Assembly: GCA_037693485.1 (NCBI GenBank)
Contig: CM075351.1
Coordinates: 97,916,001 to 97,980,000 of the forward strand
Length of the DNA: 64,000 bases
Source of the DNA: Kitagawia praeruptora
Lineage: Eukaryota; Streptophyta; Magnoliopsida; Apiales; Apiaceae
Direction: 5' to 3'
In this document: piece after piece, positions 24,105 to 32,549 of the stretch
Layout of the letters: the number at the start of each line of letters is the position of its first letter
Position numbering within the stretch: the first letter of the stretch is position 1
Made by a program: the position numbers and the translations under genes
The notes under the pieces: generated by a model
Seen by the model: the letters and a program-made list of their open reading frames with translations, nothing else
Database searches by the model: none
What the model was told of the DNA's origin: nothing

Positions 24105-24335
24105 CCATCGGGGCTTCGCAAGACTAGGCCTGCACCAGATTTTGTTTTTGATGCTCCATCAAAATAGAGCACCCACGACTCCTTCTGGTCTTCTCATTCT
24201 TATTCTGAAGTTCACTTCCTGCTTGGGGTACTACCTCCTGCCCCCCGACTTCTTGGTTATCAATGGTACATTCAACCACGAAGTTAGTTAATGCCTGAGC
24301 CTCAATGGCCATCCGAGGCTTCTGTGTGATGTCCT
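24105..24335 (-). repeat. Duplicated RNase H/aRNase H linker segment fused to protease in element B
   Basis: The C-terminal tail of the gag-protease ORF reads AIEAQALTNFVVECT and NQEVGGQEVV, which matches AIKAQALADFVVECT and NQEVGGQEIV in the pol of the same element (about 22245-22335). In nucleotides the two stretches are clearly related, down to the text near 24190 and 22190. So RT-RNase H sequence was deleted between protease and this point, and a second pol copy follows. Confidence 0.8.
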
Positions 24336-26763
24336 CTGCTGGCCCTTCTCGGTGTTCCTCATTACTACGGACATCCATGTCTTCAATTGGAAGGACCTGC
24401 CCCCCAAGTCCGTCAGGCCTTAACGCGGCTACATAACAGCTTCGTGCCATCTTTTGATCGCCTTTATGTTCTCCAACACCATTCCTGGTCGGGAACTTGA
24501 TCTTCATGTGATAAGTTGAGGCAACAGCCTTGAATGCATGAAGTCCAGTCCTTCCGAGGATAGCATTGTACGTTGAAAACGCCTTGATTACCAGGAAGTT
24601 CAACATCTGAGTGGCCTTCTTGGGCTCCTGTCCAATAGTCACAGGCAATTGAATAGTCCCTTCAACTTTGGATCCTACTCCAGTGAATCCATATATAGGC
24701 ATGTTATTGGGGGTCAACTGAGAATCATTGTACCCCATCTTCACAAATGCATCATGAAACAGAACGTCAACGGAAGTTCCATTATCTATCAAGACTCGCT
24801 TTACCTCTGAGTTTCCAATCACAGGAGTTATGACCAATGGGGCGTTATGGGGGAACTTCACCCCTACAAGGTCTGAGTCATCAAAACCAATTGTTGTTTC
24901 AGTCCTAGCACGCTTCGGGGCCTCTCCCACGATGTGTATCACTTCTCTGGCATAAGCCTTCCGAGAATTCCTTGTTGTGCCGGCCGCAGTCGGGCCTCCT
25001 GAGATCATGTTGATTACTGGCCCTCGGGGTTGTGGGTTGCAATCTTGATCATCATCCTTTCTATTATAATCTCTAATTTGATTAACACGATATTCACCTT
25101 TAGTGAAGTGGTTCAATTTCCCTCTACGGATTAAAAACTCGATCTCATCTTTGAGTTGTTTGCAATCATCAGTGTCATGCCCCACATCTCTGTGGAATCT
25201 GCAATACTGATTCTTGTTTCTCTTTTCGGGATCACCCCTGAGTGGCTTCGGCCATCGGAAATCCTTATCCTTCTCAATGTCCAACAAGATTCGACTCCTA
25301 GGAGTATTCAACCTTGCATACTCAGTGAACCTTGGTCCTTGGTTCTTCTTAGGGGCATAGTAGGAGTCCTCGCTAGTTCGGGGATACTTGTCCCTAGCAT
25401 CATACTCCTGGTCTTGCTTTCGTTTCTTGGAGTCGGCGTTACCCTTGCCATTACCTCCCGCGGTTTCTTTCTTCATGCTATCCTCAGCCTTGATATACTT
25501 GTCAGCCCTTCTCTGGAGCTCAACCATGTTTTCAGGAGGATGCTTGAACAATGACCTTTTAAAGAACTCGTCAGTGGTTCCGTGTTCCAGGGCTACCATG
25601 GCCACCTTATTCTCCAGGTCAGTGATGTTCAACGTCTCCTTGGTGAACCTCTTAAGGTAGTCTCTCAGATTTTCGTTCTTCCCTTGCACCACATACATAA
25701 GAGATGCAGAACTTTTCTCATGAACTCTTCCGCTGATAAACTGAGTAACGAACGCAACACTTAACTCCTTAAAGGAGCCAATTGAGTTTGCAGGTAGCCG
25801 GCTATACCATCTTTGAGCCATGCCCGACAAAGTTTGGGGGAACGCCCTGCACTTCAAAGCGTCACTTGCAGGCTGCAACAGCAGTGCGTTTGAGAATGTC
25901 CTAACGTGGTTTGCGGGATCACCCGTTCCATCATAAGCCTTAATTGTCGGCATCTTGAACTTCCTAGAGATGTGAGCATTCATCACCTCCTCAGTAAACG
26001 GGGGTGTGGGATCATCCGGATCCCCAAGTGGCATTAAATCCTTGGGGTTGCTCTTGCGGGTTTCCACCCTTGTTGTTCTTCCAGTTGGGGCATCAGCCCT
26101 TCTCTGCCTTCTTGAAGACCTCTCCAGATCTATAAAGGGAATCGATCCCGAAGTTGGAGGAGGCTGAGTTTGATTCAACCTAGCTTGTTCTCTCGCAATA
26201 TCTTCCTTTATCCTTAGAATCTCGGCCTCGTGAGCCTTGATTCTCTCAGCAGCTGTCAAAGGAGGTCCATCGTGGATAGTTTGCGTTCTCCTTCTTGGCT
26301 CTCTGCTAGCACGTCGCCTCCTCGGGGCTTCATCATGATCATCATCGTCAGTAGATGAATCATTAGTGTAGGGGCCAGAGTAGTCATAATACTCTCGATC
26401 TCGGATCTGCAAGGCGTGGCCACTTGGTTCAAGACTGTGAACAATTGGAGGGTCATTAGGCAGACCATACATCGGATTGGTATTCCTGGGGAGATCCGTA
26501 GTATGGATCTGTACTCCTGGTGGTGGGCGATTGGGATCAACCAGCGTCTGAAGGGAGCTGGTTTCTTGACCCGGATGGATGACCATAGGCAACGTCCTCT
26601 CAGCATGGGGATTCGTCCCTGGAGGTTGAGAAGCCTGAGTTTGAGTGATCGCCCCTGTCGTTGGGGGTACTTGCTCGGTGACAGGTGGAGTAGAGTTTAG
26701 AGGCAAGGCCTCAGTAGAGGCAGCCTCGGTGGAGGTTGGTACTGATCTTCGTGTGTTCACCAT
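24124..26763 (-). CDS. gag: Tat gag-protease ORF of element B with a chimeric tail
   Basis: An uninterrupted 879-codon ORF starts MVNTRRSV, a common start for this gag type. Residues 1-250 are Pro/Thr/Arg-rich and charged. The retrotransposon gag domain spans about 265-420 (GMAQRWYSRLPANSIGSFKE). A CX2HX4HX4C zinc motif reading CRFHRDVGHDTDDC lies near 525, and the aspartic protease carries LIDNGTSVDVLF near 660 and NAILGRTGL near 735. The last 70 residues come from the RNase H/aRNase H linker, not protease. The start lies 33 bp inside the PBS. Gag and protease could still be made, though no polymerase follows in frame. Confidence 0.88.
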   Translation of the reverse strand: MVNTRRSVPTSTEAASTEALPLNSTPPVTEQVPPTTGAITQTQASQPPGTNPHAERTLPMVIHPGQETSSLQTLVDPNRPPPGVQIHTTDLPRNTNPMYGLPNDPPIVHSLEPSGHALQIRDREYYDYSGPYTNDSSTDDDDHDEAPRRRRASREPRRRTQTIHDGPPLTAAERIKAHEAEILRIKEDIAREQARLNQTQPPPTSGSIPFIDLERSSRRQRRADAPTGRTTRVETRKSNPKDLMPLGDPDDPTPPFTEEVMNAHISRKFKMPTIKAYDGTGDPANHVRTFSNALLLQPASDALKCRAFPQTLSGMAQRWYSRLPANSIGSFKELSVAFVTQFISGRVHEKSSASLMYVVQGKNENLRDYLKRFTKETLNITDLENKVAMVALEHGTTDEFFKRSLFKHPPENMVELQRRADKYIKAEDSMKKETAGGNGKGNADSKKRKQDQEYDARDKYPRTSEDSYYAPKKNQGPRFTEYARLNTPRSRILLDIEKDKDFRWPKPLRGDPEKRNKNQYCRFHRDVGHDTDDCKQLKDEIEFLIRRGKLNHFTKGEYRVNQIRDYNRKDDDQDCNPQPRGPVINMISGGPTAAGTTRNSRKAYAREVIHIVGEAPKRARTETTIGFDDSDLVGVKFPHNAPLVITPVIGNSEVKRVLIDNGTSVDVLFHDAFVKMGYNDSQLTPNNMPIYGFTGVGSKVEGTIQLPVTIGQEPKKATQMLNFLVIKAFSTYNAILGRTGLHAFKAVASTYHMKIKFPTRNGVGEHKGDQKMARSCYVAALRPDGLGGQVLPIEDMDVRSNEEHREGPAEDITQKPRMAIEAQALTNFVVECTIDNQEVGGQEVVPQAGSELQNKNEKTRRSRGCSILMEHQKQNLVQA

Positions 26764-26777
26764 GGTTGATGTCTTCT

Positions 26778-26794
26778 TCCCACAGACGGCGCCA
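26778..26794 (-). other. Primer binding site of element B
   Basis: Minus strand TGGCGCCGTCTGTGGGA, two bases after the LTR end. This site is common in Tat elements and is usually assigned to tRNA-Arg; the tRNA assignment is from memory. Confidence 0.75.
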
Positions 26795-26796
26795 AA

Positions 26797-27407
26797 TGTT
26801 GTGGAATGAAAACTAGGTTATGAATAGTGCGGCTAGGGTTGTGTGTATTCAATGCAAAGGGGTTGGTGAGCTTCGAGCTTTAATGGCTGTTTTCGTGTTC
26901 GAGACTGATCAGTCCTCACAGAGTGCCTACGTATCTCGTTATTGAGAATCAAGCCAAGACGTAGTTCTAGGTGATGGTGCCCTCGAGGCTATGGCGGCGA
27001 GAGCTCACCTAGGACGCAGTGGCTTGTATGTCCTTATTCGAGGATTGAGCAAAAACGTAGTTCTGAGAATGAGGGGTCAGACCCTTATATAGGCTAAGAA
27101 GCCCTAGAATCGTAGTAGGGCTAGGTGACTTGGTGGGCAAGTCACCGCCTTGAGGAAGGTTCTAGATCCTATTTGATAGGAGTCAGCTTCCATATTGAAT
27201 TTGGTGCCTTGTAGGCTAAGTCTGGTAGGAGTAATATCCTTATCTGACTCTTATTGCTGAGCTGATTATTACCCTTAATATTAATTACGAAATTAATATC
27301 ATAAATAGGATTTGGGCCCATATGGTGGGCCCCATGCTTGGACCATTCTAGGTCTAATTAATGCCACATTAAATGTGTCTTTTAGGGCTTACTTTTAGCC
27401 CATATCA
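26797..27407 (-). repeat. 5' LTR of element B
   Basis: 611 bp, TGTTGTGGAATG to GCCCATATCA in plus orientation, followed by TSD CGCCT at 27408-27412. TATA-like motif on the minus strand at 27084-27091. Confidence 0.93.
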
Positions 27408-27412
27408 CGCCT
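27408..27412. repeat. Right target site duplication of element B (CGCCT)
   Basis: Matches 18084-18088 exactly. Confidence 0.9.
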
Positions 27413-27692
27413 GGTCGGGTTCCGGTTCCGGATGGGGGCGATTTCGGTAAGCTCGGATTGCTTCAGCGAGTTCCTCCGGGGTTAAATTCTCCATTTGGGC
27501 AGAGTCAAGGGGTACGTCTGTATACTTGTACCGGTTCACTTCAACCGTAACCCGGGCGTCATTCGGACCGATCCCGAGCCTCTCCTGGACTGGGACCTGG
27601 TTTTGCGGGATCTGCTCTGGGATCGGAACCAGGGGCTCTTCTCTCGGGGCGCTGTTTGCTGGGCGTTGGGTGGATTTGCTTGATCGAGGCAT
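27413..27692 (-). pseudogene. gag: Element A gag, N-terminal exon-like piece cut off by element B
   Basis: The minus-strand frame starts MPRSSKSTQRP at 27692, about 60 bp after the PBS, and runs in frame into the LTR of element B. Since 27412 minus 18088 is 9324, divisible by three, the frame rejoins the main gag segment at 18088. It is Pro/Glu/Gln-rich with no recognised fold, normal for the N-terminus of Tat gag. Confidence 0.85.
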
Positions 27693-27752
27693 GGTCGCTG
27701 GTAGATTCGGGTTAGCTGGGTCCGGCTGTTTGGTTTGGGTTCGGAGGTTCGA

Positions 27753-27770
27753 GCCCTCCTTCTAGCGCCA
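27753..27770 (-). other. Primer binding site of element A
   Basis: Minus strand TGGCGCTAGAAGGAGGGC, one base after the LTR end. Element C uses the same site. The matching tRNA was not identified. Confidence 0.7.
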
Positions 27771-27771
27771 A

Positions 27772-28399
27772 TGATAACTCTGAAACTTGATCGGGTACTT
27801 CCTCGCCAACTCCTGCCTCGGAAGTGGTGTAGCTGTGGTGGGGTGTCTGCAAAACAACACCGGAGGGGGGGTTTGGCCCCGAGGTGCCTCCGGCGTGAGA
27901 ATGAGAGTTGGCTTTGGAAGATAATAATCAAGTAGAGTATCACGAAAGTAATAAATGTGTGTATGTGCGTAATAATGTCTAACCCCTACATTCTAGGGGT
28001 ATTTATAGCCCTAGGGTTAGGATTTAGGGGTCTGTTACCTTTACTCCTAGCCGTCGGATTCGGGGGACAAGATGCTGAACTCCCGGGATGTAGGACACCT
28101 GTCCTTATTTGTGGGGACCGTTGACTGGAGTGTGGCAGTGTTGTTGAGTACATGATTTGACACATGTTGTCATTTGGACTTTAATGCTGGTCAGCGCCAC
28201 GTGTGGGGATATCGGCCGAGCTGGGATGCCACGTGTCCCAGGTGTCATCACTCTGAGGTCCATTAATCCGGGGTTGGGGCTCCGGGCCCGGGGTCCGCTG
28301 GCTGGGGCTGGATTGCTCTCATTCTCATAAGTTGGATTATTTGTTATTTTTGGGCCTGAGGTTGGGCCTATTGGGCCTGGGCTATTTTCTAGCCTATCA
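27772..28399 (-). repeat. 5' LTR of element A
   Basis: 628 bp between TGATAACTCTG and AGCCTATCA (plus orientation), next to the PBS. Only one LTR is inside the window, so the outer end rests on the TG...CA rule. A TATA-like motif, TATTTATA in plus orientation, is at 28000-28007. Confidence 0.75.
28000..28007 (-). promoter_or_regulatory. Predicted TATA box in 5' LTR of element A
   Basis: TATAAATA on the minus strand about 390 bp into the LTR, followed by GC-balanced sequence. Motif only. Confidence 0.45.
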
Positions 28400-29448
28400 C
28401 CGGGCAAGCATTATTTTGCAGATTCCCAAACTCAGATGAAGTATCCCCGAAACAGTGCTCGGAACAGTGATCGGAAGCCTCTAATCGGCCGTGGGAATTA
28501 TCACAGACAGATCCAAACTTGAGTAATACACAGCCACACAGGTCATTGCCTTGCTTCTTTTACAGCTGAATGCTGATGCAGCCTGTAGGAAGAATTGCAA
28601 CACTACTGCATATTGATTGTGCTGGACTGTTTGGACAAAACAAGTTGATGTTGCCTCAATTATTCGTTTTTCAGTTTTTTCTTTCTAGTTTTCGGCCTTT
28701 AAAACTAGCTATCTATCTTTATAGTTTGAACGATATATGTTTTGTAGTGTATCTTTATTTATGTACACTCACATAATATGACTATTTTTTTTAAAATTAT
28801 ATTTTGATTATTTGAATTTGTAATATTTTTACTCCAATCGGTTTTAAAACTAAAACCGAACGGATACAAACCGAACCGGTGTTTACCGATGAATCGATTG
28901 CGGTTTTCGATTTTTAAAACCAAAGACTTGCAATTTCGGTTTCGATTTTACCAAAATCTAAACCAGACCGATGTTTGGTCTCACCTAGTTCATTGACAAC
29001 TGTTGTGATGAACCTAGTTGCAAAAGCCATACTTTGTTGTCATGACATGATTGTTGCACGGCCCTTAAATTTCACCTAGAACCAAACAAATAGGGAAAAA
29101 ACATCAGGGTTTCATCTAGTTGTCATGCATATCTTGGCAGCACACATAAATAGTGTCAAGAACTAAAATGCAGAACATACAATGACCATATTACTCCACT
29201 TAAAAAACTTTGTGTTCAAATGAACAAATCATAACTAGGAAACTACCAACATACATAAAACTGGAAACAAAACACAAAGACAACAATCAATGATAATGAA
29301 AAAGTTTCATCATGGCAACACCCTGCAATCAGTTCAATTGCCACAAGGCAACTTCAGCAGGCTCAGTGTTCAATAGAAGTATATCACATATATATTTAAA
29401 GAGAAAAATAAATTCATCCTTTTGACATTATCTTCAAGGCCTTATCCA
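28400..29448. other. Host-like sequence right of element A, no gene recognised
   Basis: At 28552-28563 a pyrimidine run ends in TTTTACAG, like a 3' splice site, but the sequence after it has no long frame. From 28835 to 28985 short AAACCGAAC-type motifs recur on both strands. The remainder is AT-rich without ORFs. Confidence 0.5.
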
Positions 29449-29892
29449 TCATGGTTTGACATTCTCAGCACATGCTTCACTCTCTGTTGTCTTCTATTTC
29501 TCTGCACATACTTCACTCTCTGTTGTCTTCTCTTCGGTGGTGACCGCTTTCTCTTCTTCTATCTTTGTCTCCTCAATTGCTGATGCTACCTCAATTTTTT
29601 TGTCTTCTTTTACCTAAACAGGAGCAGATGCTGTTTCTTTCACAACTACAGTTTCTCCCCCTGCAGACTCAACTTCAGTAGGTTCAGATATTGGAGTTTT
29701 GATAGCTTTGTCATGCTCTTCAATCTTTTCCTCCTCAACTGCCTCTGGTTTTTGGACCTCGGTAGCTGATACTACCTCAATTTCTTTGTCCGCATCATTC
29801 TCAGCAACAGCACAAATAACAGGTGTTGATTCTTCTGTTTCCACCTTCGCAGGAACATTGTCAACAGGTATTGCTTTCTCTACCGGAATTTA
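29449..29892 (-). pseudogene. 3' end of an acidic, Glu/Val-rich host gene, truncated and with two nonsense codons
   Basis: One minus-strand frame reads about 148 codons to a TGA at 29449-29451. It is interrupted by TAG at 29614-29616 and 29494-29496. The protein is low complexity, rich in Glu, Val, Thr and Lys, with the near-repeat KTTESEVCAEK / KTTESEACAEN at the end. No domain was recognised; it resembles acidic tails of several plant membrane-associated proteins, too weakly to name one. Its upstream part is missing: sequence similarity to element C starts at 29901. The stops and truncation argue for a dead copy. Confidence 0.55.
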
Positions 29893-29900
29893 CAGGTATT

Positions 29901-30270
29901 GCTGTACGAAGATAATTATACTCACGCGACCTCGCTGGGCCTGACTGTAAGCCTTCATAATAAATATGCTCTAGGCCTCGCTGGACCTTGTAGAGAGAGT
30001 ATTCTAGGCCACGCTGGACCCTAGGCCACGCTGGACCTTGTAGAGAGACATGCATGATAGGTGTTATCCCATACTAGGGACTTTGTTGGCGAACTCGACC
30101 CGCAGCTTGGGGTCGCAAACTTCTACATTGTGCTTGATAATATATTGGACTGACTCCTGGTGGTGGGTTTTAGTGACCCAATCTTCATCTCTAGGCCCAT
30201 TATGAGTTGTGGACCTCTATTCTAACCCATTAGACATGCTTAGGGCTTATGCCAAGATTTGGGCATAACA
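29901..30270 (-). repeat. Truncated 3' LTR of element C
   Basis: Matches 35442-35812 over 370 bp, with few differences, from GCTGTACGAAGATA to GGGCATAACA. The other 750 bp of the LTR is absent on the left. Confidence 0.9.
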
Positions 30271-30285
30271 ACTACCCCCCGAGTC
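30271..30285 (-). other. Polypurine tract of element C
   Basis: Minus strand GACTCGGGGGGTAGT abuts the LTR start TGTTATGCCC. A second copy of the same block (ACTACCCCCCGAGTCC) occurs internally at about 33628-33643. Confidence 0.7.
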
Positions 30286-30908
30286 CATATTGTCATTGAA
30301 GATGCGATATGGACTTAAAAACTGCTTTGTCAAATATTCGATGCGAGGCCTGTTCTCGCTATAGATTGATGTAGATGAAAGCATAGTTATCTCAAGTGCC
30401 TGGGGATCGCATCGCGACCCTTATGAATTTGAATGGTTTCGAATAGCTATCGTGTCTCGAGATCTGCTCCCAGCCGCTACGATGATGACACGTGTTGTGT
30501 GCCTTTCAATTAATTTGAAGCCATGTATAAGTGAGTAATGGCGACCTTGAAGGGTTCTTCCAAGCGTAATGAGGTCCTGCAAGGACCTTGAGAGGCGACC
30601 CCATAGGGCCTTGTAGTCATAAGTTGTTATAATTATATCTTTTTTTAGCTGATATATGAGTTCATGCTTCCACTTGTGTCTTCAAATCTTCTTAAAGTAT
30701 GATGAGATGACTCTCCTATGTTCCTTATTATTATGATGAGAGGCCTCCTCATAAGTTGAGAGGACTCCTTGCAGTCTCATATATTGCGAGTCCTTCTTGC
30801 AACCTCATATGTTTCGAGGCCTCCTTGCAGCCTCATATGTTGCGAGGCCTCCTCGTTGATAGAATAAGAGGACTCCTCGTGGCCTCCTCGTTTAACAACT
30901 TTCGATTT

Positions 30909-31240
30909 CTATGCTTTGTATTTGCATGCCATTTTCGATTTGTTTTTCCAAGCGGACCCCATTGGACGTAAGGACTGTGTCAGACCATTACCCAAACCAG
31001 TAACCACAGGTTTCAAATCTTGCACGGTTTCAGTAGTTCGGATCATCTCCTGTGGAGCAAATAATGGTGAAGAAGTTTGCAAGGTTGGAACTCCTTGTGA
31101 AGCAGCACGAGGGTCTGATGAAACATGTGTATATCCAGGTCTAGAAACCATCGACATCACAATGGTTCCTCCTTGCGATGCCTATTTGTTTCCCAGCACG
31201 AACCGTGCCCAAGGCTGGGCTATTCCACTTCGTTGTACTC
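30909..31240 (-). pseudogene. Coding-like segment of unknown origin inside element C
   Basis: A minus-strand frame reads about 105 codons with one TAG near 31180. The composition (Ser, Thr, Pro, Gly, Val; PRAASQGVPTLQTSSPLFAP) is that of a disordered part of a regulatory protein. It was not recognised. Its orientation is the same as the two identified fragments, so it may be a third captured piece. It could also be non-coding sequence that is open by chance. Confidence 0.35.
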
Positions 31241-31611
31241 ACCTTGCATAGCTTGCATTCTTAAATCCCCAGTCTCCTTGCCGTACCATATAATCACCTC
31301 ATACTTGCATATAACAGCCTCAACCTTGTCCTCGCTTCATCAGTTCAACCTCTTTTATTGATCCTTGTGCTTGTTTAGTTGATCTCGATCCCGCTTTATT
31401 TTCCAATTTCGCGAGCCAGAATAATGCAATAACTTTAGTTTACTTATCAGCTTTTGGCCTATCGCTTTGCTCCATGCTTACAACCGAACAAGGCTTTTTC
31501 TTTGATTTCTTGGTTCTGGCATTGCCTATCGTCGCTTCCTCCTCTTTTATCTTCTTATTTTACTTTTTAAATGCCTGTTGACTTCACTCCATTTGACATG
31601 TTCTACCTTGC

Positions 31612-31880
31612 ATCATTTGTGGCATGCCTGAAGGGAGAGGATACATACTAGCACTGTCTTTCAAGAGATTACAAGCTGAAGAGCCATTGATGGTTGTGCT
31701 TGCAGAATCAATATCTAGGATCGAAGGTGCATTCTTACGGAAGTAGTAAACCTGCTCAAAATGATAAAGTAATGACTAGTAGTGATTTTTGAGCACAAAT
31801 GATGCGCCTGTTATCGTAGCTGGATAGTTGAAGACCAAGAAGACTTCTTTCCATTTGCGATCGTCTATAACGGGTTGCTT
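31612..31880 (-). pseudogene. Captured ARID-domain gene fragment (ARID-HMG type)
   Basis: The minus-strand reading includes DDRKWKEVFLVFNYPATIT, then ASFVLKNHY, a TAG, and SLLYHFEQVYYFRK. This order matches the second half of the ARID/BRIGHT DNA-binding domain of plant ARID-HMG proteins (HMGB9/15 class), whose consensus here is RKWKEV, FNFPATIT, ASFVLRKYY and LLYHFEQVY. The reading continues for about 40 residues past the domain (MYPLPSGMPQ) and then stops. The internal TAG, missing ends and position inside an LTR element show it is a non-functional fragment. Identification is by recall of the family, not by search. Confidence 0.7.
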
Positions 31881-32342
31881 CAGTCGCTGAAATCGGTGGC
31901 CCAAGCAAATGCAAGGTCGAGATTTTTGTCGAAATTATGCAACCTTAAGGTTCCCCCAAAAGCAAAAGACACCATCCGGTGAGCTGGAAATAATTGTTTA
32001 TCAATGAGAATGAACCTTCGAGGTAAACATGTACCAACCCGTAGTCAATGCATAAACCCATGTAGTCTTCACTTTTCTTTTTCCAATTCGTGATGAACTT
32101 TTTATGCTTCGTACTCCACTCACTGTTCAAGGCTGCAAGTTACGTACTTGTTTGTTTCAAGATCTGGTCCACATCTTCGCAGCTTGCTTCTCTTCGCATC
32201 GCCTAACCGGCTATGTAGGCTCACATGTTCACTTCGCCTCGTGTTGTCCTCGCATGTATACACACAGATCCCGCCTCGTGACTAGCTTGACTTCCTCCTC
32301 GATGCTTTCATTGTTTTAATAAATATACGAGTTTTGATTTCA

Positions 32343-32549
32343 TTACTCACAGTGGCACGCCGATGGATTATAGAAGAATGTAAACTGACTCCCATTAGTA
32401 ACAACGTAAGCTGCAGTAACAAGAATTCCAATGTACATGTTGTCCGCAGACAGGACTGATGACGGTAGAGTTTTTTGCTGATGACTTGCACGCCTTACTC
32501 CTGTACAAAGCTCTTGAGTTGTTGCTGGCCGCACCAATTTGATCCTCAT
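32343..32549 (-). pseudogene. Captured auxin response factor (ARF) gene fragment
   Basis: The minus-strand reading of about 68 codons has GVRRASHQQKTLPSSVLSAD, NMYIGILVTAAY and FTFFYNPSA. Plant ARFs have this exact order just after the B3 DNA-binding domain: GxRRAxRQQ, PSSVxSxDSMHIGxLAAAxHA and FxxFYNPRA. The match ends near 32343, where ARFs continue into the Auxin_resp domain. Both flanks lose similarity and no B3 domain was found upstream. In ARFs this region lies between DNA binding and dimerisation modules in a nuclear regulator; here it is an isolated piece. Confidence 0.72.

Larger units (their letters stand above)
18089..27407 (-). mobile_element. Element B: rearranged Tat-lineage element lacking integrase
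   Basis: Two LTRs of 612 and 611 bp, a 5-bp TSD, PBS (26778-26794) and PPT (18701-18718) bound a minus-strand element inserted in gag of element A. Gag-protease is one intact ORF, but RT starts in a separate, damaged piece. A segment from the RNase H/aRNase H linker is duplicated directly after protease, and no integrase is present. The 2.8-kb 3' region is filled with tandem repeats. LTR copies differ at about seven sites by eye (about 1%), older than element 1 by that measure. Confidence 0.92.
1..28399 (-). mobile_element. Element A: Tat-lineage Ty3/gypsy LTR retrotransposon, split by two nested insertions
   Basis: Reading on the minus strand, the element starts with a 5' LTR (27772-28399), then PBS, gag, zinc knuckle and protease, reverse transcriptase, RNase H, a second archaeal-type RNase H and integrase, ending in a repeat-rich 3' region that runs off the window start. 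The second RNase H marks the Tat lineage (Ogre/Retand relatives). It is split by element 1 (TSD ATGAG at 3124-3128 and 14786-14790) and by element B (TSD CGCCT at 18084-18088 and 27408-27412). Removing 11662 nt and 9324 nt respectively leaves all coding pieces in one frame. The 3' LTR is outside the window, so its insertion age cannot be judged here. Confidence 0.9.

Noticed and set aside
27405..27692. Independent small host gene of 95 codons
   Set aside because: It sits 60 bp after the element A PBS and rejoins gag in frame once element B is removed.
28552..28776. Host exon after a TTTTACAG acceptor-like site
   Set aside because: The following frame is short, low complexity and has no recognised domain.
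31945..32130. Further ARF or ARID exon between the two captured fragments
   Set aside because: Readings such as GWCLLLLGEP and FPAHRMVSFAFGG suggest coding origin, but no frame matched either family convincingly.
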